Assembly: GCA_030148705.1 (NCBI GenBank)
Contig: JASBSY010000017.1
Coordinates: 83,352-147,351, forward strand
Direction of reading: 5' to 3'
Origin: Pukyongia sp.
GTDB taxonomy: Bacteria > Bacteroidota > Bacteroidia > Flavobacteriales > Flavobacteriaceae
DNA: 64,000 nucleotides
In this document: piece after piece, positions 26,817 through 35,457 of the stretch
Position numbering within the stretch: the first letter of the stretch is position 1
How the letters are laid out: every line of letters begins with the position of its first letter
Made by a program: the position numbers and the translations under genes
Notes under the pieces: generated by a model
What the model saw: only the letters and a program-made list of their open reading frames with translations
Databases searched by the model: none
Told to the model about the DNA's origin: nothing

Positions 26817-29800
26817 TTATTCTTTCACAAATTTTCGGGTTACTTCCAGCTCGGCTGAAATAATCCGGATAAAATAAGTTCCCGAAGCCAGCTGTGATAC
26901 ATCTACACTTGCTCCTTTCATAGACTCAATATGCTGAACAAGGGTTCCGTACATAGAAAATATTTGTATGGCTTCTATTTGCCTGCCTAAAGTGTCTATA
27001 TTTAAAACAGTCTGAGCGGGATTGGGGAATATACTGAATTCCTTAACCGAAGGCCCTGCCAGTACCCGTGTCTGAACCGGTGCCGGCGCCTTGGTCGCAT
27101 CCACACAGAAGGCTGTAGCCTCAGATGAGCCAAAACTACCTCCGCTTACGATCTCACCTTCTGAACTCACAAGCGAATAGGATCCGCTTCCGTAGGCACA
27201 GCAAATTCCGTCACCATAGGTATCGGTTATAGTAAAAGTGTAATCCCCGGAACTCAATCCGTTGATGTTCTCCACTATTGTCGATCCATCCGGGTTGGAA
27301 GTAGAATAGCTGTTCGACGCCACGGTAGTACCTCCCGAATTCTTAAGGTTCCAGCCTGTTTCTTCTGGATAATTGTCGAAGGTAATGGTGAGCGTAAGGT
27401 CGGCCGCTGCACAATTATTGGAACCACCACCTGCGGTAACCCCCACATTGTCGATTGCGATGTCGGCCTGCCACGTACTTCCGGTAACCCGGTTAAAACG
27501 CAGTTGAACACTTCCGCCAACATAGGCAGCCAGGTCAATACTTACCGACAGCCACTGGTTCCCCTGATTTCCTGCCTGGCTCCATAAGGAGGTCCAGCTC
27601 GAGCCGTTGTCGTCTGAAGCTTCCAGGTTAAATGAACCCATATCGGTAGCTCCGTACATATGGTAATCGAATGTAAAACTCGCCTGGGTTTCCCCACTCA
27701 GGTCGAAACAGGGCGAATTAAGGATGGCCTGCTTGTTCGGGTAATTAGGCGAACTGGCCTCTACATACATATACCAGGCACCTGCCGAACCACTTGAAGG
27801 TCCGGTATTGCTGGAAGGCGTTCCCCCTGAATCCCTGGTCCAGTTGAGGTCGTCACCGGTTGCCTGACTCCAGGCTCCCAATGAACTTTCAAAGCTTTCA
27901 GCGTATGGATAGGACGAAATTCCTCCGCTACAACCCGATCCTCCTCCGGATCCGGTGGTTATATTTACGGTATTACTTTGGGCCGACTGGTTGCCTGCCG
28001 CATCTTTGGCAATCACATGGAAACTATAACCGGTAGCCGGTGATAAACCGGTAGCTGCGTAGTTGGTAGTCGCCGACGATCCGATAAAACTTCCATTCCT
28101 GTAAATATCATAGCCCGTAACCCCAACATTATCTGTGGAGGCAGTCCAGGAAAGATTAGTAGAGGTCGAGGTTGTTCCGCTTGCGGTTAGGTTCGTTGGG
28201 GCAGATGGTGCCTGGGTGTCATTTACTGTGACAGTAAAGGCCAGTGAATCTATGGCGATATCGGCCTGCCAGGTGCTGCCGGTTACCCGGTTAAACCTCA
28301 GTTGCACTCCATTTCCCACATAGGAATTAAGGTTTACGTTAGCAGTGTTCCATTGATTTCCCTGATTACCTGTCTCACTCCAAACCGTAGTCCAGCTGTT
28401 GCCGTTGTCGTTGGAAGCCTCCAGGGCGAATGTCCCCATATCGCTGGCTCCGTACATATGGTAACTGAAACTAAAGGTGGCTGATGAAGCATTGCTCAGA
28501 TTAAAGCAAGGAGAGTTCAGGATAGCCCTTTTGTTGGGATAGTTGGGGGAACTCGCTTCAACATACATATACCATGAACCACCGGCACCGGAAGTCGGCC
28601 CCGTATTGCTGGATGGCGTTCCACCACTGTCCCTTGTCCAATCCAGGTCGTCCCCGGTGGCCTGAGACCAGGCACCTATGGAACTCTCAAAACTTTCTGA
28701 GTATGGGAATGAACTAATTCCTCCGGTACATGCCGTAACAGCCCCGGTTGTAACATTTACCGTATTACTCTGTGGCGATTGATTTCCCGCTGCGTCCCTG
28801 GCTCTCACATAGAACGAATAGGAGGTCGATGGCGATAAGCCATTTGCGGTATAATTGGTTGCGGCTGTAGCCCCAACGATCACCCCGTTTCTATAGACAT
28901 CATAAGCTGTAACGCCTACATTATCCGTAGACGCTGTCCAGGACAGGTCGGTAGAAGAGGAGGTGGTGTTTGATGCGCTTAAGTTGGTTGGAGCCGTTGG
29001 CGGATCGGTATCGTTCGATGCCGATCCTATTTGGAAGGCGGCAACATGACTTTTACGCACCGTGGAAGCGCTTCCACTCATATATTCCCCTATATGCCAG
29101 AAGGTAAAATCGTCCAATGGGTCTACGGTAAGCTGGGCGTAATCCCCATATCGGCCGTCCGGTCTGTTAGTCTTCTGGTTTCCGTTTACGATGGTCTGTT
29201 CGGCTACTGTCATGGCTCCAAGAGGGTCCGTTGCCAGTCGTCCTGTATAGCGCAGGGATGTGTAAACCGTATTGCTTACAATGGTGTATCCCATCCCTAT
29301 ATTGCCCTGGTAGTCCATACTGATACTCCCACAGAAGGTGCTGTGGTTCGGCTGACTGTAGGTTCCTTCCTGATAGATGGTCCATGGCTGGCCGTCTGCA
29401 GTTTGCCGAAGTTCGTACCATCTGATGCCGGCCTTGGTGTCGTTTCCACTAACGTCCACGACAAAGTTCATCACTGCCGAATTATGTGTTCCGAAACGGC
29501 GATAATTGGTCATATACATCATGGTCGCCTGTATGGCGTCGATGTTTGGCCCGCTACCCGGTTCATTCAGGTTTTGAAATCCTCCCCCGTTGAACACCGC
29601 ATCGAAGGAAGCAGTATTGAGCTGTTGGGGTGAAGAAATTGTAGAGCTGCCCGGGTTGCTCCAGTTTACGCTTACATTCCAGATCTTGAGATGGTCTGTA
29701 GATACTCCCGACCAGGAATCATCCTGCATATAGACTATGGGGTGTGGCACTCCCACCGGTGGCAAACTGCTGCCTATGGCATTGAATCCGCCCGGACTGT

Positions 29801-30590
29801 AAAATCCGTTATTCGAGGCTCCCGGTAATGGAAATCCGATAAGTTGGGCACCAGGGTTACCGTTCAGCATTTCACTTCTTTCAACCGCATAGACAACCTG
29901 GCTGGTTGTAATGGAGCCCTGGTCTTTATTGGCTGTAATATAGTATCCGTCCCCCCAGACGGAGAGTTTTTCGTAATCGGGGAAGCTGCCAGTGTTGAAT
30001 CGGTAGGTGTACCAACCGTCGTTTACCGGATCGGGCCCCTGTCCGATGGCGATTAAGAAACCATTCGGACTGTTACTGAATTCCATAATAATAAACCGAT
30101 CTGCAAATCGGTCGTAAACCACTATGGGATCTCCCAGGGTCTCACCGGGGAAAAGTGTCCCCAGCGAAGCTTCCGGAACTAATGTATTTCCCGATCTGTC
30201 TTTGATTCCAAAGCCAGAATTAAAGGCGTAGACGTAGTGATTTGGCCCGATGGCTCCTGTAGGGTCGTTTAGTACGGTTCCCTGGTGACCGATAAATGAA
30301 GTGATGGGTGCCCTGCCGGGAATGGTGGCAGCAGCACGCTGATTCTGAACCAGGGGATCTTCGCCTATTGGCAGACCCTGTCCGGGGATAAAGGTATTGC
30401 TTCCGCGCCTTTTTGGAGGGGCTACGTGTTCGAAGCCCTCTGCGGCGATAATGTTATCCATGGAGGATAAGGCCGGAATTTCTCGCATGTACGCAGCACT
30501 GCCGGTGAGTGTTGCATTCATGGCATCGTTTTGAGCATAAAGTGCTGTTCCAAACAGCAGCACTATGCCCAGCGTAAATAATTTTCTCAT
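26817..30590 (-). CDS. Large secreted multidomain protein (two FN3 plus two MAM-like modules, T9SS cargo)
   Basis: A 1257-residue product with signal peptide (MRKLFTLGIVLLFGTALYAQ). About residues 50-520 form an N-terminal domain with a beta-propeller look (GAIGPNHYVYAFNSGFGI, DPIVVYDRFADRFIIMEF). Two tandem modules follow, each a fibronectin type III domain (PTAPTNLSAS, LSWTASTDNVGVTAYDVYRNG) plus a MAM-like jelly roll (YSESFESSIGAWSQ, ASNDNGNSWTTVWSE). A glycine-rich domain with TDTYGDGICCAYGSG comes next, then a type A sorting domain (FSIFPNPAQTVLNID to RKFVKE). No catalytic residues are recognised; surface adhesion or a protease-like role is possible but unproven. Confidence 0.87.
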   Translation of the reverse strand: MRKLFTLGIVLLFGTALYAQNDAMNATLTGSAAYMREIPALSSMDNIIAAEGFEHVAPPKRRGSNTFIPGQGLPIGEDPLVQNQRAAATIPGRAPITSFIGHQGTVLNDPTGAIGPNHYVYAFNSGFGIKDRSGNTLVPEASLGTLFPGETLGDPIVVYDRFADRFIIMEFSNSPNGFLIAIGQGPDPVNDGWYTYRFNTGSFPDYEKLSVWGDGYYITANKDQGSITTSQVVYAVERSEMLNGNPGAQLIGFPLPGASNNGFYSPGGFNAIGSSLPPVGVPHPIVYMQDDSWSGVSTDHLKIWNVSVNWSNPGSSTISSPQQLNTASFDAVFNGGGFQNLNEPGSGPNIDAIQATMMYMTNYRRFGTHNSAVMNFVVDVSGNDTKAGIRWYELRQTADGQPWTIYQEGTYSQPNHSTFCGSISMDYQGNIGMGYTIVSNTVYTSLRYTGRLATDPLGAMTVAEQTIVNGNQKTNRPDGRYGDYAQLTVDPLDDFTFWHIGEYMSGSASTVRKSHVAAFQIGSASNDTDPPTAPTNLSASNTTSSSTDLSWTASTDNVGVTAYDVYRNGVIVGATAATNYTANGLSPSTSYSFYVRARDAAGNQSPQSNTVNVTTGAVTACTGGISSFPYSESFESSIGAWSQATGDDLDWTRDSGGTPSSNTGPTSGAGGSWYMYVEASSPNYPNKRAILNSPCFNLSNASSATFSFSYHMYGASDMGTFALEASNDNGNSWTTVWSETGNQGNQWNTANVNLNSYVGNGVQLRFNRVTGSTWQADIAIDSLAFTVTVNDTQAPSAPTNLTASGTTSTSTNLSWTASTDNVGVTGYDIYRNGSFIGSSATTNYAATGLSPATGYSFHVIAKDAAGNQSAQSNTVNITTGSGGGSGCSGGISSYPYAESFESSLGAWSQATGDDLNWTRDSGGTPSSNTGPSSGSAGAWYMYVEASSPNYPNKQAILNSPCFDLSGETQASFTFDYHMYGATDMGSFNLEASDDNGSSWTSLWSQAGNQGNQWLSVSIDLAAYVGGSVQLRFNRVTGSTWQADIAIDNVGVTAGGGSNNCAAADLTLTITFDNYPEETGWNLKNSGGTTVASNSYSTSNPDGSTIVENINGLSSGDYTFTITDTYGDGICCAYGSGSYSLVSSEGEIVSGGSFGSSEATAFCVDATKAPAPVQTRVLAGPSVKEFSIFPNPAQTVLNIDTLGRQIEAIQIFSMYGTLVQHIESMKGASVDVSQLASGTYFIRIISAELEVTRKFVKE
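27426..29012 (-). repeat. Tandem duplication of a 264-266-codon FN3+MAM module
   Basis: The two modules inside the 26817-30590 gene occupy about 29012-28221 and 28220-27426. Matching points are 792 bases apart at the FN3 start and 798 bases apart in the MAM-like part (TCGGCCTGCC at 27463 and 28261), so one differs by two codons. Long stretches are almost identical at DNA level, pointing to a fairly recent duplication. Confidence 0.85.
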
Positions 30591-30759
30591 TGATGGTAGA
30601 TTTGTAGGTTAATAATAGCTTGAAAATAAGCAATTTTCAATAATAAAGTAGGAAAATAGCTACAAATGTTAATAAATTCTTAATTCATTATTGCCATTTG
30701 TTGAGAGCCGTCATTAAAAAGAAATGATAATTGATTTAGGTTCAAACATATATATAAAA

Positions 30760-30781
30760 AAAGCCTCCCGAGGGAGGCTTT
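30760..30781 (-). terminator. pnp terminator
   Basis: AAAGCCTCCC and GGGAGGCTTT with a minimal loop, then TTTTTTTATATA on the minus strand, 19 bases after the pnp stop. Confidence 0.9.
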
Positions 30782-30800
30782 CTAATAGCAGGATTATTTA

Positions 30801-33029
30801 CTAATCTCTTTTTCTGTCGCGGTTGCGATTGTCCCGGCCACGGTTGTCCCGGCCACGATTATCACGACTTCGGTTGTCGTCTCGTTTCGGACGTTCCGTA
30901 TAGCCATCAGGCTTAGGTAACAAGGCTTTTCTTGATACTTTTTCCTTGCGGGTTCTCGAATCGATTCCGAAGTACTTCACATCGAAGACATCACCCATGT
31001 TTACCACATCGGTTACGTTTTCGGTACGGTTCCAATCCAATTCTGAAACGTGTAACAGCACTTCATTCCCCGGAGCGTCAATGTATTCAACAACAGCACC
31101 AAAATCCAGTATCTTGATAACCTTTACTTCATAAACGCCTCCAACTTCCGGTTTAAAGGTAATCGAATCGATTTTTGCCAGAACAGCGTCGATCCCTGCC
31201 TGGTCGGTACCCAGAATTTCAACAATACCTTCTTCAGTTACCGGGTCCTCATTGATAACAATGGTGGTTTTGGTTTCCTTCTGAAGTTCCTGAATGACTT
31301 TTCCTCCGGGACCGATAAGTGCTCCGATGAATTCATTCGGGATTACCGTCGTCACCATTTTAGGTGCATGAGGTTTAACATCCGGGTTTGGCTCAGCGAT
31401 AGTATCGGTAAGTTTTTCAAGTATATGCAGTCTCCCTGCAGATGCTTGCTTTAAGGCTTTTACCAGTATTTCATAGGAAAGGCCTTTTACTTTGATATCC
31501 ATCTGACAAGCGGTAATTCCGTCGGCAGTTCCTGTTACTTTAAAGTCCATATCCCCCAGGTGATCTTCATCTCCAAGAATATCGCTTAAAACTGCATATT
31601 TTCCACTATCGCCATCAGATATCAATCCCATGGCGATACCTGAAACTGGTTTTTTAAGCTGAACGCCGGCATCCATAAGGGCCATGGTTCCGCTACAAAC
31701 AGTTGCCATAGACGATGATCCGTTCGATTCCAGTACTTCGCTCACTACTCGTACAGTGTAGGGGCAGTCTTCAGGAATCATTCCTTTAAGTGCTCGCTGC
31801 GCCAGATTTCCGTGACCGATCTCCCGTCGTGAAGTTCCGCGAATAGGTCGCGCTTCCCCGGTTGAGAAAGGTGGAAAATTATAGTGAAGATAGAATGTTT
31901 CTTCGCCTTCAAATGAGGGCATATCAATTTGGTTTGCCTCCCTTGAAGTACCCAGCGTCACTGTTGCCAGAGCCTGAGTTTCCCCACGTGTAAACAAGGC
32001 CGAACCATGGGTGGAAGGCAGGTAATCTACTTCGCACCAGATTGGACGAATTTCGTCGGTTTTACGACCGTCAAGGCGCAATCCTTCATTAAGGGTCAAG
32101 TCTCTAATCGCGGCTTTCTCTGCTTTCGACAAGTACTTAGAAATCAGTTCGCTATTCTCTTCAAGTTCTTCTTCCGTAAAGGATGCAAGAATTTCTTCTT
32201 TTATTTCAGAAAATGCAGAACCGCGTTCGTGCTTGGAAGAGCCTGCTTTTGCAACCTGGTATACTTTATCGTATGCCATCTCGCGAATTTTCTTCTCAAG
32301 TGCTTCATCTTCCCGTTCGCTGTCGTATTCGCGAACTTCCTTCCGTCCAACAGCGTCCGCCAGTCTCATCTGGGCAGCCACCTGGTCCTTAATGGCATCA
32401 TGAGCAAACTTAATTGCTTCTACCATTTCTTCTTCCGAAATTTCCTTCATTTCACCTTCAACCATCATCACCGAATCGGCCGAGGCACCTATCACCATAT
32501 CGATATCGCTTTCCAGTAGCTGGGCTCTGGTAGGATTGATGACGAATTTTCCATCTACGCGTCCCACTCTAACTTCCGAAATGGCACATTCGAAGGGAAA
32601 GTCGGATAATTGAATCGCTGCGGATGCAGCCAGTCCGGCCATGGCATCAGGCATCACGTCTTCGTCGTGCGACATCAATTGTATCATTACCTGGGTTTCG
32701 GCGTGATAATCTTTGGGGAATAGCGGACGTAACACGCGATCTACCAAACGCATGGTGAGAATCTCACCGTCGCTGGGTCTTGCTTCTCTTTTAAAGAATC
32801 CACCGGGATAACGCCCGGAAGCAGCAAATTTTTCACGATAATCCACAGTAAGTGGAAGGAAATCCACATCACTTTGTTTGTAATTGGAAACCACTGTACA
32901 TAACAGCATACAGTTTCCCGATTGAACTACAACAGAACCATGAGCCTGTTTAGCCAGTTTTCCGGTTTCTATGGAGATTTCTCTGCCATCACCGAGGTCT
33001 ATAACCTCTTTAAATACTTTAGGTATCAT
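30801..33029 (-). CDS. pnp: Polyribonucleotide nucleotidyltransferase (PNPase)
   Basis: Phosphorolytic 3'-5' exoribonuclease of RNA turnover, cytoplasmic trimer. The 742-residue product has two RNase PH domains ([37 protein letters not shown]), a KH domain with the GPGGK loop ([13 protein letters not shown]) and an S1 domain ([20 protein letters not shown]). The tail is a basic Arg-Asn-Arg-Asp repeat ([15 protein letters not shown]), longer than in E. coli and likely RNA-binding. It follows rpsO on the same strand, a gene order shared by many bacteria. The leader contains a nested stem structure (33089-33145). Confidence 0.98.
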   Translation of the reverse strand: MIPKVFKEVIDLGDGREISIETGKLAKQAHGSVVVQSGNCMLLCTVVSNYKQSDVDFLPLTVDYREKFAASGRYPGGFFKREARPSDGEILTMRLVDRVLRPLFPKDYHAETQVMIQLMSHDEDVMPDAMAGLAASAAIQLSDFPFECAISEVRVGRVDGKFVINPTRAQLLESDIDMVIGASADSVMMVEGEMKEISEEEMVEAIKFAHDAIKDQVAAQMRLADAVGRKEVREYDSEREDEALEKKIREMAYDKVYQVAKAGSSKHERGSAFSEIKEEILASFTEEELEENSELISKYLSKAEKAAIRDLTLNEGLRLDGRKTDEIRPIWCEVDYLPSTHGSALFTRGETQALATVTLGTSREANQIDMPSFEGEETFYLHYNFPPFSTGEARPIRGTSRREIGHGNLAQRALKGMIPEDCPYTVRVVSEVLESNGSSSMATVCSGTMALMDAGVQLKKPVSGIAMGLISDGDSGKYAVLSDILGDEDHLGDMDFKVTGTADGITACQMDIKVKGLSYEILVKALKQASAGRLHILEKLTDTIAEPNPDVKPHAPKMVTTVIPNEFIGALIGPGGKVIQELQKETKTTIVINEDPVTEEGIVEILGTDQAGIDAVLAKIDSITFKPEVGGVYEVKVIKILDFGAVVEYIDAPGNEVLLHVSELDWNRTENVTDVVNMGDVFDVKYFGIDSRTRKEKVSRKALLPKPDGYTERPKRDDNRSRDNRGRDNRGRDNRNRDRKRD

Positions 33030-33088
33030 TTGTTTTTCTTTAGTGCTCTGCCAATTGTTGGTATAACAAGGACGAGAGTACGTTAATA

Positions 33089-33145
33089 ATTGGTCAACGA
33101 CTGAGTGTCAGTCGTAGTGGTGTTGTGTTGTTGTGGCTGACCAAT
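33089..33145 (-). promoter_or_regulatory. Nested stem-loop in the pnp leader
   Basis: ATTGGTCA (33089-33096) pairs with TGACCAAT (33138-33145), enclosing a perfect eight-pair hairpin ACGACTGA-GTG-TCAGTCGT (33097-33115). It lies 60-116 bases ahead of the pnp ATG. In E. coli the pnp leader is a hairpin cut by RNase III and used for autoregulation; a similar role here is inference. Confidence 0.6.
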
Positions 33146-33212
33146 GAAAAACCTAAGGGTAGCTTTTTCTATGTTGCGGTTCCATAAATTTACAGAACCG
33201 ATTTATTTAATA

Positions 33213-33241
33213 AAAAAGGGACACCTCAGGCATCCCTTTTT
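33213..33241 (-). terminator. rpsO terminator
   Basis: AAAAAGGGA and TCCCTTTTT around an 11-base loop directly after the rpsO stop, with further T residues on the minus strand. It would let rpsO be transcribed apart from pnp or attenuate read-through. Confidence 0.85.
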
Positions 33242-33245
33242 AATA

Positions 33246-33515
33246 TTACTTACGTAATCCTAATTCTTTTACGATAGCACGGTATCTTAGAATATCTTTT
33301 TTCATGAGATAATCCAACAGTGCTCTACGCTTACCTACCAGTTTCACAAGAGAACGCTCTGTGTTGTAATCTTTGTGATTCGCCTTTAGGTGTTTTGATA
33401 AATGTTCGATGCGATGTGTGAACAAAGCGATCTGTCCTTCTGCAGAACCGGTGTCGGTCTTAGACTTCCCGTGTTTAGCAAAAAGCTTTTGTTTGTCTTC
33501 TGGTGTTAAATACAT
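33246..33515 (-). CDS. rpsO: 30S ribosomal protein S15
   Basis: Primary 16S rRNA-binding protein of the small subunit. ATG 33515 gives the expected 89 residues starting MYLTPEDKQKLFAKHG; the open frame extends 23 codons further but without homology. Conserved S15 segments are DTGSAEGQIALFTHRIEHLSKHLKANHKDY, LVKLVGKRRALLDYL and RYRAIVKELGLRK. A promoter TACTTTTG lies about 60 bases upstream, and pnp follows on the same strand. Confidence 0.98.
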   Translation of the reverse strand: MYLTPEDKQKLFAKHGKSKTDTGSAEGQIALFTHRIEHLSKHLKANHKDYNTERSLVKLVGKRRALLDYLMKKDILRYRAIVKELGLRK

Positions 33516-33573
33516 GCCAATATTATTTAAATGATTTTTATGTATATGATGACCACTTTGGTCTATCAGGCTG

Positions 33574-33581
33574 CAAAAGTA
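33574..33581 (-). promoter_or_regulatory. -7 element TACTTTTG of rpsO
   Basis: Exact TAnnTTTG match on the minus strand, giving a leader of about 50 bases. Ribosomal S15 leaders are often regulatory; no clear fold was identified here. Confidence 0.6.
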
Positions 33582-33696
33582 CAAAAAGCTGGTGTATAAA
33601 CGACTTAATTATTAGGAATTTATTGAAATTATATACTTATTTAAACCTTTCTGCGTTTAAAGTGTCCTAACATCAATAACTCTAAACTCAACGATT

Positions 33697-34524
33697 ATGA
33701 AAATTACCTTAAAGAAAACCGCCCTATTTTCTTTTTTGTTCGCCGGAATACTTTTAACCGGATGTAGTAAAGATGACGATTCAGGCGATACCAACACCCT
33801 TAACTTTTCAGCCGAAAACACCGCCAGAGCGGCTCAGGCAGATAATATAGTAGAAGGAACGCTAAACATAATGGAAAACGGGTATGTGGAAGTTGAAGAA
33901 GGAAGAAACAGCAGTGTGTCTTTCTTTCCCTCATGTACCGTAATCACGATTATGCCTAACGGAGATGGCGGAACCATCATTCTGGATTTTGGTGACGGAT
34001 GCCAGCTTAACAACGGTGCAACAGTTGCCGGTATCATCAACCTGGAGTACGATCCCTTCGAAAACGGTTCCCGTACCATAGATTACACCTTCGAAGATTT
34101 CACTTACAACAACCACGGTGTAAGCGGTGGGGGTGAAATCGTTCGTGAGATCTCCAATCAGAATGGCAACCCACAGTCTACCGTAAACGAATCCATCATT
34201 GTAAGTTTCGACGGAACCAACATCACAGCTACCAGAGATGGTTTGCGAATTGCGGAATGGGTTGAAGGCGTTGGAAGCGGAACCTGGATGGATAACGTAT
34301 ATCACATAACAGGGAATTGGAGCACGGTATTTTCGAACGGATTTACCCGAACGGGGGAAGTAACCGAAACCCTGGTTAGGGAATTATCATGTCTTTATCT
34401 GGTAAGCGGTACCCTGGAAATTCAACAAGAAGGTTTTACCGGAGCCATCGACTGGGGAACCGGAGAATGTGATAATCTTGCCACTCTCATAGTGAACGGG
34501 CAGGAATACCCCATTATCTTGTAA
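33697..34524 (+). CDS. Lipoprotein of unknown function
   Basis: A 275-residue product with a lipoprotein signal peptide: hydrophobic 8-20 then the lipobox L-L-T-G-C23, followed by SKDDDSGDT, an acidic linker common in Bacteroidota outer-membrane lipoproteins. The mature part is predicted to be beta-rich, with two similar openings: NIVEGTLNIMENGYVEVEE and LVSGTLEIQQEGFTGAID. It has cysteine-flanked segments (PSCTVITIMPNGDGGTIILDFGDGCQLNNG; ELSCLYLV; GTGECDNLATLIVNG). I do not recognise the family. It stands alone between rpsO and accD, facing accD tail to tail across a shared terminator. Confidence 0.88.
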   Translation: MKITLKKTALFSFLFAGILLTGCSKDDDSGDTNTLNFSAENTARAAQADNIVEGTLNIMENGYVEVEEGRNSSVSFFPSCTVITIMPNGDGGTIILDFGDGCQLNNGATVAGIINLEYDPFENGSRTIDYTFEDFTYNNHGVSGGGEIVREISNQNGNPQSTVNESIIVSFDGTNITATRDGLRIAEWVEGVGSGTWMDNVYHITGNWSTVFSNGFTRTGEVTETLVRELSCLYLVSGTLEIQQEGFTGAIDWGTGECDNLATLIVNGQEYPIIL

Positions 34525-34540
34525 TAAGAATTATAGCATA

Positions 34541-34571
34541 AAAAAAAGCCGCTTAAACAGCGGCTTTTTTT
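34541..34571. terminator. Bidirectional terminator shared by the lipoprotein gene and accD
   Basis: A7 plus GCCGCT pairs with AGCGGC plus T7 around TAAAC, giving T-runs on both strands. The accD stop (34555-34553) and its last codons are inside the stem. Confidence 0.92.
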
Positions 34572-35437
34572 AATTTGTCTTTTTCTCTAAGTGGTCGGTT
34601 CAGGATGAGATCGAGGTATAGGTTGATCTTGCGTTTAAGGTCCTTTCGATGAGAAATAAAATCCAGGAAGCCGTGATCCAGGACAAATTCAGCAGTCTGA
34701 AATCCTTCCGGTAATTCTTTTCCGGTGGTATCCCTAACTACACGCGGACCTGCAAATCCTATAAGTGCACCGGGTTCACTGATGTTGATATCCCCCAGCA
34801 TCGCAAAAGAGGCGGTGGTACCACCTGTAGTGGGATCGGTGCAAAGAGAAATAAAAGGGATCTTGGCTTTAGACAACTGGGCTAATTTGGCACTGGTCTT
34901 GGCCAACTGCATTAAGGAAAGTGCTGCCTCCATCATCCGGGCACCGCCACTTTTTGATATTATGAGCAGTGGAATGTTATTTTTCAGAGAGTAATCTGCC
35001 GCCCGGGCGATTTTTTCCCCTACAACGCTTCCCATGGAACCCCCGATAAAACTGAAATCCATACAGGCTACCACTAAATCCTGTCCCATGGACGGGCCAA
35101 CAGCGGTACGCACTGCGTCTTTTAGTCCGGTCTTTTCCTGGGCGTCCTTTAACCTGTCGCTGTATTTCTTCTTATCCTCAAAGTTGAGCGGGTCTTTGGA
35201 GCTCAGTCCTTTGTCCAGTTCCTTGTAATTGTTGTCATCGAACAGGATTTCAAAATATTCCTTACTGCCAATTCGCACGTGATAGCCGTCTTCCGGACTC
35301 ACGTAATAATTTCGCTCCAATTCTTCCGAATCTACTATCTTCCCTGTAGGCGATTTATACCAGAGCCCTTTTGGGACATCTTTCTTTTCTTCTGTAGGAG
35401 TCTGAATTCCTTTCTTTGTTCTTTTAAACCAAGCCAT
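34553..35437 (-). CDS. accD: Acetyl-CoA carboxylase carboxyltransferase subunit beta
   Basis: With AccA this subunit moves the carboxyl group from carboxybiotin to acetyl-CoA, the committed step of fatty acid synthesis. The 294-residue product has the crotonase-fold motifs [32 protein letters not shown] and [13 protein letters not shown]. The N-terminal segment that is a four-cysteine zinc ribbon in E. coli is recognisable ([28 protein letters not shown]), but all four cysteine positions are replaced, so no zinc site is possible. It is downstream of fbaA by 20 bases, probably in one operon. The end of the gene forms part of the terminator. Confidence 0.96.
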   Translation of the reverse strand: MAWFKRTKKGIQTPTEEKKDVPKGLWYKSPTGKIVDSEELERNYYVSPEDGYHVRIGSKEYFEILFDDNNYKELDKGLSSKDPLNFEDKKKYSDRLKDAQEKTGLKDAVRTAVGPSMGQDLVVACMDFSFIGGSMGSVVGEKIARAADYSLKNNIPLLIISKSGGARMMEAALSLMQLAKTSAKLAQLSKAKIPFISLCTDPTTGGTTASFAMLGDINISEPGALIGFAGPRVVRDTTGKELPEGFQTAEFVLDHGFLDFISHRKDLKRKINLYLDLILNRPLREKDKLKKAAV

Positions 35438-35457
35438 ACTGTGAGGAGTTAGTTATA

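Noticed and set aside
29031..29633. 200-codon open frame opposite the large cargo gene
   Set aside because: Lies wholly inside a gene with clear domains; low-complexity product without family features.
32007..32519. 170-codon open frame opposite pnp
   Set aside because: Shadow of the PNPase coding strand, with a Phe-rich product typical of antisense frames.
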